DNA from: Bacillus_BA fengqiuensis
GTDB taxonomy: Bacteria; Bacillota; Bacilli; Bacillales; Bacillaceae_H
DNA length: 64,000 bases
Strand: one strand, 5' to 3'
NCBI GenBank assembly: GCA_030813035.1
Contig: JAUSTV010000001.1
Numbering within the stretch: position 1 is the first letter of the stretch; each line of letters opens with the position of its first letter. Both the position numbers and the translations under genes were made by a program. The notes under the pieces are model-generated. The model made no database searches. It saw only the letters and a list, made by a program, of their open reading frames with translations, and was not told the DNA's origin. Positions 8,580-16,277 of this stretch are shown in pieces.

Positions 8580-8594
8580 ATATCGACCTCCATT

Positions 8595-9842
8595 TTAAAT
8601 ATTTGATGCAGGTTTTAAAGTAATTCCCAATTTTTTAGCTACATAACCTGTCGTGCTGGCTTGGATCAGGATGGTCACGAGTATGGCGATAAACGTGACA
8701 GAAGTAATTTCGTTCGCATAATCCACTCCTGCTGCCACAATCATTCCGGACAGAGCTGCAGGGATGACACCTGTTTCACGAACCCAGAACATAAACACAA
8801 TTTCATTCCATTTCCATTTTGCCTTCCGATCAGGTAAGGTACATAAAAGAACGGCCAGAGGTCGTGCTACAAACATGAAGACAATGACGATTAGAATTCC
8901 CTGTATCCAAAATTGCCCTAATACACCAAAATCGACCTGCGTGCCCAGTAACATAAAAATAAGTGTTCTCATAATTAAGGTTAAGGTTTCGGAAAATTCG
9001 AATACAGTTGAATTGGTTTCTTCTGAAACTTTAAAACGAAACAGCTGAGGGTTTCCAGAAATAAGACCTGCTGTGAAGGTAGCCATAAATCCGCTGGCAT
9101 GGATAAACCCTGCCGCCAAATAAGAGCTGATCGCCACGACCAGGCTGACGACTGTACCATATTTTCTTAAAAGGCCCCATTTGTGTTCGGAGGTTAAAAG
9201 AACTCCTGCAAAACCAATCACCAGTCCAGCTAAAATTCCCCCGCCGGCTTCACGAATGAAACTCCAGAGGGTGGAAGAAACAGCTAATTCAGTTTGTCCT
9301 AGAATGACGCCGAGTAAGGTAAACGTTAAGATGGAACCTGTCGCATCATTAAAGGCCGATTCACTTTCCACCGTTCGTCTTACCTTTTCCTGAATAGTGA
9401 CCTGTTTAAAAACCGGCATTAAAGTTGCCGGGTCTGTAGAGGCAATAACGGAAGCGAGCAGAAGTGCATACATAATGGGCATATCTAATAAATAGAAAGC
9501 GGTAACCGCTACAATCACGGCTGTAACGACGACTCCCAGTATGGATAAAAGGGAAATGGTTATCCATACTTTTTTGAGTACAGAAAAGCGGATGGCTGTC
9601 CCTCCTTCAAACAAAATTAAAATGGATCCCAAGACAATAATGAATTGATAGAACACTGAATCATTAGGCACTGTGATCAGGTTGAAGGCAGACGGTCCGA
9701 GTATGATCCCTATAATCATAAAAAGGGCTACATCAGGAATTTTAATGCGTTCGGCTAATTTCATGGCCATTAATCCAAAAAGAAAGACCATGGTAATCAT
9801 ATATAATTCACGTTGCACAATGCTCATAACGGTGGCTTCCAT
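8595..9842 (-). CDS. CPA1-family cation/proton antiporter (NhaP type)
   Basis: This 415-residue polytopic membrane protein has the Na+/H+ exchanger fold. The key segments are ILFEGGTAI, the ion-site signature VIASTDPATLMPVF and ESESAFNDATGSI. It probably exchanges Na+ or K+ for H+ at the cell membrane. There is no C-terminal TrkA-C or RCK domain, unlike CpaA/KhtU-type exporters. The start at 9842 has AAAGGAGAG about ten bases upstream. Position between Kdp and Ktr potassium import systems suggests K+/Na+ homeostasis; the substrate is inferred. Confidence 0.92.
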   Translation of the reverse strand: MEATVMSIVQRELYMITMVFLFGLMAMKLAERIKIPDVALFMIIGIILGPSAFNLITVPNDSVFYQFIIVLGSILILFEGGTAIRFSVLKKVWITISLLSILGVVVTAVIVAVTAFYLLDMPIMYALLLASVIASTDPATLMPVFKQVTIQEKVRRTVESESAFNDATGSILTFTLLGVILGQTELAVSSTLWSFIREAGGGILAGLVIGFAGVLLTSEHKWGLLRKYGTVVSLVVAISSYLAAGFIHASGFMATFTAGLISGNPQLFRFKVSEETNSTVFEFSETLTLIMRTLIFMLLGTQVDFGVLGQFWIQGILIVIVFMFVARPLAVLLCTLPDRKAKWKWNEIVFMFWVRETGVIPAALSGMIVAAGVDYANEITSVTFIAILVTILIQASTTGYVAKKLGITLKPASNI

Positions 9843-10139
9843 TTATTTATCTCTCTCCTTTTATTTGATTTCTCATCATTTTAGATTGCTCTTGTTGTAC
9901 TCAAGATATTTAAAAATAAATCCGCTTCAGAATATTCGAATGGGAGGGATGAGAAAGCTGTGACAGAGGTTCTCGGTTTTACATACTGTTTCTTTCATTA
10001 TTGTGTGGGCGTCTTAGTAAGGGATGTACTGTGAAAAAAGCAGAAGAAGTGATTGATGTTTTTGAACAAATAGAACATGTTTCAATTCAAGATAAAATGG
10101 AAAAATTAGACTAGATATAAATAGGTAAAACTACAAGTG
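9843..10139. other. Intergenic region between divergent antiporter and ktr units
   Basis: I see no convincing gene. A 27-codon frame starting GTG 10031 (ending 10114, rich in E, D, K, I and V) lacks a ribosome-binding site and is not supported. The region must carry the antiporter promoter (minus) and the ktr leader promoter (plus). Confidence 0.4.
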
Positions 10140-10275
10140 TATAGTGAATCGTTTGCTGAATTTTTTGATAGGGAGAGGGGAACGATTATAATAAACGATT
10201 TATTTATTTGAGGAGGATTTAAGGGAACTATGCATCTCTAGCCCGACAGTTAACCTTGTAAACATATGTTGAGAG
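10140..10275 (+). promoter_or_regulatory. c-di-AMP (ydaO-type) riboswitch of ktrAB
   Basis: The leader contains GAGGGGAACG, an AT-rich hairpin, GAGGAGGATTTAAGGG, and then the diagnostic 3' block GCCCGACAGTTAACCTTGTA with closing TCTC/GAGA arms. This order matches ydaO-class riboswitches (family: GGGGAACC, GGGGTGAATCC, AGGG, CCGnCAGCTAACCTCGTAAGC). It is less GC-rich than the kimA copy. In B. subtilis ktrAB is also controlled by this riboswitch; when c-di-AMP is bound, transcription stops at the following terminator. Confidence 0.8.
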
Positions 10276-10295
10276 TAGGGCCAATGATTTCATTG

Positions 10296-10336
10296 ACCAT
10301 TCTTAGTTGTATAAGAGTGGTGTTTTTTTATTTTTT
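10296..10336 (+). terminator. Riboswitch-controlled terminator upstream of ktrA
   Basis: ACCATTCTT (10296-10304) pairs with AAGAGTGGT (10313-10321) and is followed by TGTTTTTTT. The segment GGCCAATG-ATTT-CATTGACC just upstream overlaps the left arm and could form the competing antiterminator. Confidence 0.85.
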
Positions 10337-10361
10337 AACAAAGATGAAAGGAGGAGAAAAA

Positions 10362-11018
10362 GTGAAAAAACAATTTGCCGTACTTGGATTAGGAAGATTT
10401 GGGGGCACTTTGGTTGAGGAGCTCTCTAAGCTGAATGTTGAAGTGTTAGCAGTGGATGAAAATGAAGATGTGGTAGACAAATATGCTGATACGGTGACTT
10501 ATGCTGTCCAAGCCAAAATCAATGATGAAAGTGACTTGAAAGGTTTGGGTATTGGCAATGTTGACCATGCCATTGTTTCGTTTGGAGACAATATTGAAAC
10601 CAGTATTCTAGCTACAATGTTATTAAAAGAGATGGGGATTAAACAGGTCTGGGTAAAGGCCGCCAATTACTATCACCAAAAAGTGTTAGAAAAAATCGGG
10701 GCTGACCGGATCATTCACCCTGAGCGTGATATGGCAAGACGAATCGCTCACCACGTTGTAACCGAAAAAATCATTGATTATATCGAACTTTCACCAGATT
10801 TTAGTCTGGTTGAAATCAGTGCTTCTGATCAATTACATAACAAAAGCCTGCAGAGTTTAGATGTGCGAGCAAAATATGGATGTAATATTATTGGAATGCA
10901 GCGAGGAAAGGATATGATCATTTCACCTTCTGCTGATGAAGTCATCTTAGAAGGAGATAAACTGCTGGTAATTGGCCATAATCAAGATATCACTCGTTTT
11001 GAAGAAGAAGGGGTTTGA
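10362..11018 (+). CDS. ktrA: KtrA, cytosolic RCK regulatory subunit of the Ktr potassium channel
   Basis: This 218-residue protein has an RCK_N Rossmann domain (FAVLGLGRFGGTL near the N-terminus) and a TrkA_C domain (EISASDQL to LLVIGHNQDI). KtrA forms octameric rings under KtrB and gates it with ATP/ADP. The C-domain is the site where c-di-AMP closes related KtrA proteins. I chose GTG 10362 because AAAGGAGGAG ends six bases before it. Upstream ATG codons in the same frame (10266, 10344) fall inside the riboswitch terminator or the SD. ktrB follows after 62 bases. Confidence 0.95.
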   Translation: MKKQFAVLGLGRFGGTLVEELSKLNVEVLAVDENEDVVDKYADTVTYAVQAKINDESDLKGLGIGNVDHAIVSFGDNIETSILATMLLKEMGIKQVWVKAANYYHQKVLEKIGADRIIHPERDMARRIAHHVVTEKIIDYIELSPDFSLVEISASDQLHNKSLQSLDVRAKYGCNIIGMQRGKDMIISPSADEVILEGDKLLVIGHNQDITRFEEEGV

Positions 11019-11080
11019 CCTATGGTTGAGAAGTTAACAGCCATTTAGGTTTGAATTCCTCCCATCATATGTAAGAGGTG

Positions 11081-12427
11081 ATGATCATTAAAACAAAAAA
11101 GAAACCTTTTTGGGATCCTCCTAAAATACTGGTCGCTGGATTTGCTTTAATTATTCTTTTAGGAGCATTTCTCTTAACACTTCCTGCCGCTACGAGAGAT
11201 GGAGAAGGTCTTTCATGGTTAAATGCCCTTTTTACTTCTACTTCTGCAACTTGCGTCACAGGTCTGGTAGTCGTGGATACGGGTACCACGTTTACGATGT
11301 TTGGGCAATTAGTTATCCTTGGTCTGATCCAAGTGGGCGGATTAGGTTTTATGACGTTCGCTACTTTTTTTGCCATTTTATTAGGAAAGCGTATTTCTTT
11401 AAAAGAAAGATTGTTAATACAAGAATCGCTCAATAATTTATCTATTGAAGGGATTGTCAGGTTAGCGAAGAGAATTTTAATCTTCACTCTCATTTTTGAG
11501 TTTGCTGGAGGTCTTTTATTAGCTATTCGTTTCTCTTTTGATATGCCGCTTCCAAAAGCCATTTATTATGGATTTTTCCATGCGATTTCGAACTATAATA
11601 ATGCAGGCTTTGATTTAATGGGGGAATTTAAAAGTTTATCGGAATATGTAGCCGATCCACTGGTGGTGTTAGTGGTCTCAAGCCTGATAACCTTAGGCGG
11701 TATTGGTTTTATTGTCATGAATGAAGTGTATGAGTATCACCGAACCCATCGCCTGTCTCTGCATACGAAGGTTGTCCTTATTACAAGTCTCCTGTTAACT
11801 GTGTTAGGTACCATTGTTATTTTCTTGTTAGAATTTAATAATTCAAAAACACTGCAGCCATTATCTTGGTCAGGAAAATTCCTGGGAGCATTATTTCACT
11901 CCGTTACACCACGTACTGCAGGGGCTAATACACTCAATCTTCCTGATTTAACTCAAACAACCTTATTTTTTACGATCTTTTTAATGTTTATTGGAGCTTC
12001 TCCCGGTTCGACAGGTGGAGGAATTAAAACTACCACTTTTGCTACGTTATTAGGGGCAGTTTGGTCACAAATCAGAGGGAAAGAGGATGTTGTATTTTTC
12101 GGGAGAAGAGTGGTATATGAAGTTATTTATAAAGCTCTTACGGTAACTATAGCCGGTTTGTTTATTGTCATCACGGTGACCATGATCCTAACGATTACGG
12201 AGCCGGGGAAAGAACTCCTGCTGATTCTGTTTGAGGCCACCTCCGCTTTTGGAACGGTAGGCCTGTCTATGGGACTTACGCCGGAGTTATCTCCTATCGG
12301 CAGAGTCATTATTATATTAACGATGTTTGCCGGAAGGGTAGGACCGTTGACTATTGCGTTTGCGATTACGCTTCGCCGTCATCCAGATCCATTCCGTTAT
12401 CCGAAAGGAAAAATAATGATTGGATAG
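11081..12427 (+). CDS. ktrB: KtrB, membrane potassium-translocating subunit
   Basis: This TrkH/KtrB-family transporter of about 449 residues has four M1-P-M2 repeats. The selectivity-filter segments are visible: TSATCVTGLVVVDTG, ISNYNNAGFDLMGE, TPRTAGANTLN and SAFGTVGLSMGLTPE. With KtrA it forms a Na+-dependent K+ uptake system. The start is uncertain: GTG 11078 overlaps the AAGAGGTG site and ATG 11081 is only two bases beyond it. The gene ends in the usual (I)MIG tail. The unit's own terminator is separated from it by an inserted MITE. Confidence 0.93.
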   Translation: MIIKTKKKPFWDPPKILVAGFALIILLGAFLLTLPAATRDGEGLSWLNALFTSTSATCVTGLVVVDTGTTFTMFGQLVILGLIQVGGLGFMTFATFFAILLGKRISLKERLLIQESLNNLSIEGIVRLAKRILIFTLIFEFAGGLLLAIRFSFDMPLPKAIYYGFFHAISNYNNAGFDLMGEFKSLSEYVADPLVVLVVSSLITLGGIGFIVMNEVYEYHRTHRLSLHTKVVLITSLLLTVLGTIVIFLLEFNNSKTLQPLSWSGKFLGALFHSVTPRTAGANTLNLPDLTQTTLFFTIFLMFIGASPGSTGGGIKTTTFATLLGAVWSQIRGKEDVVFFGRRVVYEVIYKALTVTIAGLFIVITVTMILTITEPGKELLLILFEATSAFGTVGLSMGLTPELSPIGRVIIILTMFAGRVGPLTIAFAITLRRHPDPFRYPKGKIMIG

Positions 12428-12468
12428 GTTTTCGTTACACTATGTAAAAAATATTGCTTTTAATCAAA

Positions 12469-12703
12469 GGCTGTTTTCGCAAACTTTGTGGCTATTTAAC
12501 AAGTAGTGGGGAGTGGGTGATTTCCGCTCCAGGTTGCTCGCTTTCCGCGGGGCGTGCGGTGAGCCTCCTCGGCTTACAGCCTGTGGGGTCTCACCTGTCC
12601 CGCTGCTCTAAGCAGGAGTCTCGCACCTTCCTCTCCAACCAACCTTAAAACGGTTATCTTTCAAGAAACCTATCTAAAAACAACAATCTTTTAGAAAAGA
12701 GCC
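12469..12703 (-). mobile_element. MITE-like element, copy 1 (235 bp)
   Basis: A 235-bp non-coding, GC-rich, highly structured element is bounded by imperfect terminal inverted repeats (GGCTGTTTTC at one end, GGCTCTTTTC at the other as read inward). It is flanked by a perfect 8-bp direct repeat TAATCAAA at 12461-12468 and 12704-12711. A second copy in the opposite orientation lies at 48319-48550. It carries no transposase, so mobilisation in trans is inferred. Eight-base duplications with GGCTCTTT-like ends resemble ISL3-family elements. Frames inside it are not genes. Confidence 0.85.
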
Positions 12704-12707
12704 TAAT

Positions 12708-12743
12708 CAAAAGACGTGTCTAGTCTTTTAGGCGTTCTTTTTT
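12708..12743 (+). terminator. Probable ktrB terminator, displaced by the MITE
   Basis: AAAAGAC (12709-12715) pairs with GTCTTTT (12723-12729), and a six-T run follows after a further eight bases. The MITE target duplication overlaps its left edge, so the element inserted between ktrB and this terminator. Confidence 0.55.
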
Positions 12744-12809
12744 ACATATTTATTTTGTAACTTTTTGATCACTTTCTCTGCTGCCGCAGTTTCAAAGGAG
12801 AATGCCCAA

Positions 12810-13277
12810 GTGGAAAAAAGTCCCACTTATACAGGAAAGAATCATTTTATTATTGTTGGTTGGAATGAACGAGTTAGGAGCATTCTTGCTCATTTTTCTG
12901 ATTCTTCGGTTCCAAACAAGATCGTTCTTATTGATAGTACTTTGAACGTAAACCCAATGCTATCTGAATATATTTACTTTATTAAAGGAAATCCGACACA
13001 TTCACAAACATTGGTAAAAGCAAATATTAAGCATGCAACAAAGATACTGGTGACAGCTGATCCCCACAGACCAGAGGAACAAGCGGATATGCATTCCCTC
13101 TTGACCCTTCTTACTATTAAAGGGCAAAACCCTTCCATCTATAGCATTGTTGAAATTTTAACATCTGAACAAGTTGTTAACGCAAAGCATCTTCGTGCAG
13201 ATAAAATCATTCAAAGAAACCAATCGATAGGTCGCCTTATGTATGATCGCTTATTTGATAAAAGAAAAACTTGTTAA
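12810..13277 (+). CDS. Orphan RCK (TrkA-N) protein, probably a truncated potassium channel
   Basis: The 155-residue protein consists of an RCK domain only. NHFIIVGWNERVRSIL is the nucleotide-binding Rossmann start with the GWN form typical of YugO/MthK-like channels, and it ends in RADKIIQRNQSIGRLMYDRL. Such channels have an N-terminal two-helix pore with a TVGYGD filter, and none is present here. The frame continues upstream to 12732 with hydrophobic codons but no pore. A GTG at 12810 with AAGGAG nine bases earlier could let the fragment be expressed. It may be a decayed channel gene or a free RCK subunit. Confidence 0.55.
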   Translation: MEKSPTYTGKNHFIIVGWNERVRSILAHFSDSSVPNKIVLIDSTLNVNPMLSEYIYFIKGNPTHSQTLVKANIKHATKILVTADPHRPEEQADMHSLLTLLTIKGQNPSIYSIVEILTSEQVVNAKHLRADKIIQRNQSIGRLMYDRLFDKRKTC

Positions 13278-13381
13278 AGTAATAAGGTTCTTGACGAGAT
13301 ATTCTTACGAAAGAATTCAGTTTCATTTAAGTAGTTTTGTTGGTTTTAGTACAAAAATGAACAGAAAAAAGGTAGAGGGAA

Positions 13382-13415
13382 TTCCCCTTCTTATAAATTG
13401 AGAAGGGGAAATTTT
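13382..13415. terminator. Hairpin between the RCK gene and a corA remnant
   Basis: TTCCCCTTCT (13382-13391) pairs perfectly with AGAAGGGGAA (13401-13410) and is followed by ATTTTAATTG. The weak T-run makes it a moderate terminator for the RCK gene. Confidence 0.6.
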
Positions 13416-13462
13416 AATTGTTTTTAAACCAGCCTTTTGCTTTAAACCAAAAAAATAAAGAA
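13414..13462 (-). pseudogene. Remnant of a corA 3' end
   Basis: On the minus strand the last codons read SLFFWFKAKGWFKNN and stop. They are almost identical to the end of the intact CorA at 36.2 kb (FFWFKAKGWFKNN). Similarity ends within about 50 bases. The fragment is a leftover of a second corA gene or a recombination scar. It is not expressed as a protein. Confidence 0.75.
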
Positions 13463-13588
13463 ACTTTATACAGCGAACGGGTGCTCATTTTGATGGCGAG
13501 TAAACAATTTAGCCATTTTGTTTACTGTTAAAAGTTATAGTCAAAGGCTTTATCTTTTGTCATTCTCAAGCTTTTATGTTTTTGTGTA

Positions 13589-13635
13589 TTGACAGTGTAA
13601 TTTTATCTGTGGTATATTTATCTCGAATTAAAGAT
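13589..13635 (+). promoter_or_regulatory. Sigma-A promoter with MhqR-like operator upstream of mhqO
   Basis: TTGACA (13589-13594) and TATATT (13613-13618) are separated by 18 bases. TATCTCGAATTAAAGAT (13619-13635) begins directly after the -10 box. It matches the left part of the B. subtilis MhqR operator (TATCTCGAATTCGAGATA). A further inverted half, TCGAGATA, occurs at about 13654-13661. A repressor bound here would block the start site. The same motif recurs at 15592, before mhqP. Confidence 0.75.
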
Positions 13636-13797
13636 TTATTAATTAAAAGCAAATCGAGATAAGCCACATCATGAAAAAGAGCAGCGGCTTAGATAATCAG
13701 ATATCCGGTATCTCTAGTGAAGCAGTGTCAAAAGAAAAAAGGTTTTCTGTTTGCAAAATAAATGGGTATAAACTATTGCTCAATAGGAGGAAGATAA

Positions 13798-14775
13798 ATG
13801 AACGGATTAAAAGGAATACACCATGTCACAGCCATTACAAGCAGTGCCGAAAAGAACTATGAATTTTTCACTTATGTTTTAGGGATGCGCTTAGTGAAAA
13901 AAACGGTCAACCAAGATGATATTCAAACGTATCACTTATTTTTTGCGGATGATGAAGGCAGCGCCGGCACGGATATGACATTCTTCGATTTCCCCGGCAT
14001 TCCGAAGGGTGTTCACGGTACAAACGAGATTTCCAAAACATCTTTCCGTGTACCGAGCGATGAAGCGTTAGATTATTGGGTCAAACGTTTTGATCGTCTA
14101 GAAGTAAAGCATACTGGCATCAAGGAGCAATTTGGCAAAAAGACTCTTTCTTTCGTAGATTTTGACGATCAACAATATCAATTGATTTCGGATGAATTCA
14201 ATGAAGGGATTGCTTCAGGAACACCTTGGCAAAAAGGGCCCATTCCATTGGAGTATGCCATTACAGGGTTGGGGCCCATTTTTATTCGGATTGCGGACTT
14301 TGATTACTTTAAAGAAATGATGGAAAAAGTTCTATTATTTAAAGAAATTGAACAGGAAGGACCATTCCATTTATTTGAAGTGGGTGAAGGCGGAAACGGT
14401 GCACAGGTAGTGGTCGAACATAACGTGACTCTTCCTCAAGCCCGTCAAGGCTTTGGTACGATTCACCATGCGGCATTCCGTGTTGAAGACCGTTCGGTTT
14501 TAGAAGAATGGATCCAGCGTATGGAAAGCTTCGGATTCCCGACTTCCGGTTATGTAGACCGCCACTTTTTTGAGTCGCTGTATGTAAGAGTTGCCCCGCA
14601 AATTTTGTTTGAGTGGGCAACGGATGGTCCGGGATTTATGGGAGATGAGTCTTATGAAACACTTGGAGAAAAATTATCTTTGCCGCCATTTCTAGAACCA
14701 AAGCGCGAAGAAATCGAAAGATTGGTTCGCCCAATCGATACAGTAAGAAGTACAAAAGAATTTATGAAAGAATAG
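13798..14775 (+). CDS. mhqO: Ring-cleaving dioxygenase of the glyoxalase fold (MhqO/MhqE-like)
   Basis: This 325-residue vicinal-oxygen-chelate protein has two glyoxalase-type halves (GIHHVTAITS at the start, GTIHHAAFRV near residue 225). A metal-site glutamate lies in ILFEWATDGPGF. MhqO-type enzymes degrade (methyl)hydroquinone-like electrophiles in the cytosol. The start at ATG 13798 has AGGAGGAAG before it. It lies behind an MhqR-like operator and 21 bases ahead of an esterase gene, the same partnership as in the B. subtilis mhq regulon. Exact orthology to MhqA, MhqE or MhqO is not certain. Confidence 0.88.
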   Translation: MNGLKGIHHVTAITSSAEKNYEFFTYVLGMRLVKKTVNQDDIQTYHLFFADDEGSAGTDMTFFDFPGIPKGVHGTNEISKTSFRVPSDEALDYWVKRFDRLEVKHTGIKEQFGKKTLSFVDFDDQQYQLISDEFNEGIASGTPWQKGPIPLEYAITGLGPIFIRIADFDYFKEMMEKVLLFKEIEQEGPFHLFEVGEGGNGAQVVVEHNVTLPQARQGFGTIHHAAFRVEDRSVLEEWIQRMESFGFPTSGYVDRHFFESLYVRVAPQILFEWATDGPGFMGDESYETLGEKLSLPPFLEPKREEIERLVRPIDTVRSTKEFMKE

Positions 14776-14796
14776 TGGAATGTTGGAAGGAGATAA

Positions 14797-15408
14797 ATGA
14801 TGAAACATATTTTTCAACGAGGAACAGATGAAACGAAACCAACTCTTCTTTTACTGCACGGAACAGGGGGAACGGAATCAGACCTCTTGCCTCTTGCGGC
14901 CAGAATTGACCGTACAGCTTCTATTCTAAGTGTACGCGGCAATGTATTGGAGAATGGGATGCCCCGTTTTTTCCGCCGCTTGGCTGAAGGAATCTTTGAT
15001 GAAGAAGATCTCGTTTACCGTACAAAAGAACTGTATGAATTCTTGGAAGAAGCGGCTTCAAAATATGAATTTGACCGAAATCATATGGTAGCCGTCGGCT
15101 ATTCCAATGGAGCCAATATTGCCGGAAGCCTGCTGTTTCATTATCAAGATGCGCTTCAGGGAGCCATTTTGCATCATCCGATGGTTCCGCGAAAAGGAGT
15201 GGAGTTACCGGATTTGTCAGGTAAGTCCGTGTTTATTGCAGCTGGAACGAATGATCCGATTTGTTCACCGATGGAATCGAAGGAGCTCCAGTCTTTATTG
15301 GAAAAAGCAAAGGCAGAGGTACAGCTTCATTGGGAGAGTTACGGCCATCAGCTGACTCTATCTGAAGTGGATGCGGCGGCCGAATGGTACCGAAAGCATT
15401 TCTCTTAA
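14797..15408 (+). CDS. mhqD: Carboxylesterase/phospholipase-like hydrolase (MhqD-like)
   Basis: This 203-residue alpha/beta hydrolase has the oxyanion segment LLHGTGGTESDL, the nucleophile elbow VGYSNGAN, an aspartate in AAGTNDPICSP and a histidine in YGHQLT. These complete a Ser-Asp-His triad. MhqD hydrolases accompany ring-cleaving dioxygenases in quinone detoxification in Bacillus. It follows mhqO by 21 bases with GGAAGGAGA before ATG 14797, and it ends before a strong terminator. It is cytosolic, with no signal peptide. Confidence 0.9.
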   Translation: MMKHIFQRGTDETKPTLLLLHGTGGTESDLLPLAARIDRTASILSVRGNVLENGMPRFFRRLAEGIFDEEDLVYRTKELYEFLEEAASKYEFDRNHMVAVGYSNGANIAGSLLFHYQDALQGAILHHPMVPRKGVELPDLSGKSVFIAAGTNDPICSPMESKELQSLLEKAKAEVQLHWESYGHQLTLSEVDAAAEWYRKHFS

Positions 15409-15422
15409 TGGGATGGGGAAGG

Positions 15423-15467
15423 AGTGTTACATGTCAAATAGATGACATGTAACACTGACTCTTTTTT
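15423..15467 (+). terminator. Terminator after the mhqO-mhqD operon
   Basis: AGTGTTACATGTC (15423-15435) pairs perfectly with GACATGTAACACT (15444-15456). CTCTTTTTT follows. Confidence 0.9.
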
Positions 15468-15591
15468 AACGCAGGGTGATTGAACATGATTGTGCAGACT
15501 CAAGGCATTCTGTTTGCAATGAATGGCTTCAAAGTTGATTTGGGGTTCTGAATGAGGAAGACTAAAAGTAGTTTGTTTTTTTTTGAGAAAA

Positions 15592-15608
15592 TATCTCGAA
15601 TTAAAGAA
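15592..15608 (+). promoter_or_regulatory. Second MhqR-like operator, upstream of mhqP
   Basis: TATCTCGAATTAAAGA is identical over 16 bases to the box upstream of mhqO. It lies 55 bases before the mhqP start. A TTGAGA (15583-15588) may serve as the -35 element; the -10 is unclear. Confidence 0.7.
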
Positions 15609-15662
15609 TAATTAATAAAGGATAAAAATATATAACTAGTTACATTTAGGAGGAAGAAAAAA

Positions 15663-16061
15663 ATGATGAGTTTAGGTTTATTATTAATACGTTTAGTGAT
15701 TGGATTATCGTTTATGGCTCACGGAGCTCAAAAATTATTCGGCTGGTTTGGAGGGTATGGTTTAAAAGGAACCGGCGGCTGGTTTGAATCGATTGGGATG
15801 AAACCGGGTGTCACCATGGCTCTATTAGCCGGATTGGCAGAGTTGGCAGGCGGAACGTTGTTTGCTTTAGGGCTGTTCACTCCGCTTGCAGGGATTTTAA
15901 TTGCCGGGACCATGGTAATGGCTATTGTAAAAGTTCATGGCCCCAATGGTTATTGGGCTACACAAAACGGTTACGAGTACAATCTTACATTATTAGTCGT
16001 AGCCATCGCTATAGCTCTTACGGGTGCCGGCCAATATTCATTGGATGCTCTTTTCTTTTAA
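15663..16061 (+). CDS. mhqP: DoxX-family membrane protein (MhqP-like)
   Basis: This 132-residue protein has four predicted membrane helices. It starts MMSLGLLLIRLVIGLSFMAH and carries the DoxX signature GAQKLFGWFGGYG-GWFESIG near the N-terminus. MhqP in B. subtilis belongs to the quinone-responsive mhqNOP operon. Its biochemical role is not settled; a quinone-linked redox membrane function is likely. AGGAGGAAG precedes ATG 15663. The shared MhqR-like box with mhqO supports co-regulation. Confidence 0.88.
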   Translation: MMSLGLLLIRLVIGLSFMAHGAQKLFGWFGGYGLKGTGGWFESIGMKPGVTMALLAGLAELAGGTLFALGLFTPLAGILIAGTMVMAIVKVHGPNGYWATQNGYEYNLTLLVVAIAIALTGAGQYSLDALFF

Positions 16062-16143
16062 TTTATTTTCACCGTATTTTCATTTTTAAAAGGTAAAGTA
16101 TTACTTGAGCAGGTGATGCTGCTTTTCATAGCCCCCCTTTTTT

Positions 16144-16178
16144 AGGCCCGTCATTTAGGTGACGGGCCTTTTATTTTC
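16144..16178. terminator. Terminator after mhqP
   Basis: AGGCCCGTCA (16144-16153) pairs with TGACGGGCCT (16160-16169), followed by TTTATTTTC. Confidence 0.85.
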
Positions 16179-16277
16179 GCCGGAATATGGAAGCGATAGT
16201 TTCTTATCACGCAAAAAAAGAATCGAAACGCGCATCGACTTTTTTAACGGAACAGGGGAAACATAACAATAAATCAG

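Noticed and set aside
12454..12648. A 64-codon frame within the first MITE
   Set aside because: It lies inside a non-coding repeat; a similar frame in the second copy shows it is a by-product of the repeat sequence.
13671..13862. A 63-codon frame just before mhqO
   Set aside because: It overlaps the mhqO start in another frame, begins downstream of the operator without a ribosome-binding site, and has no similarity.
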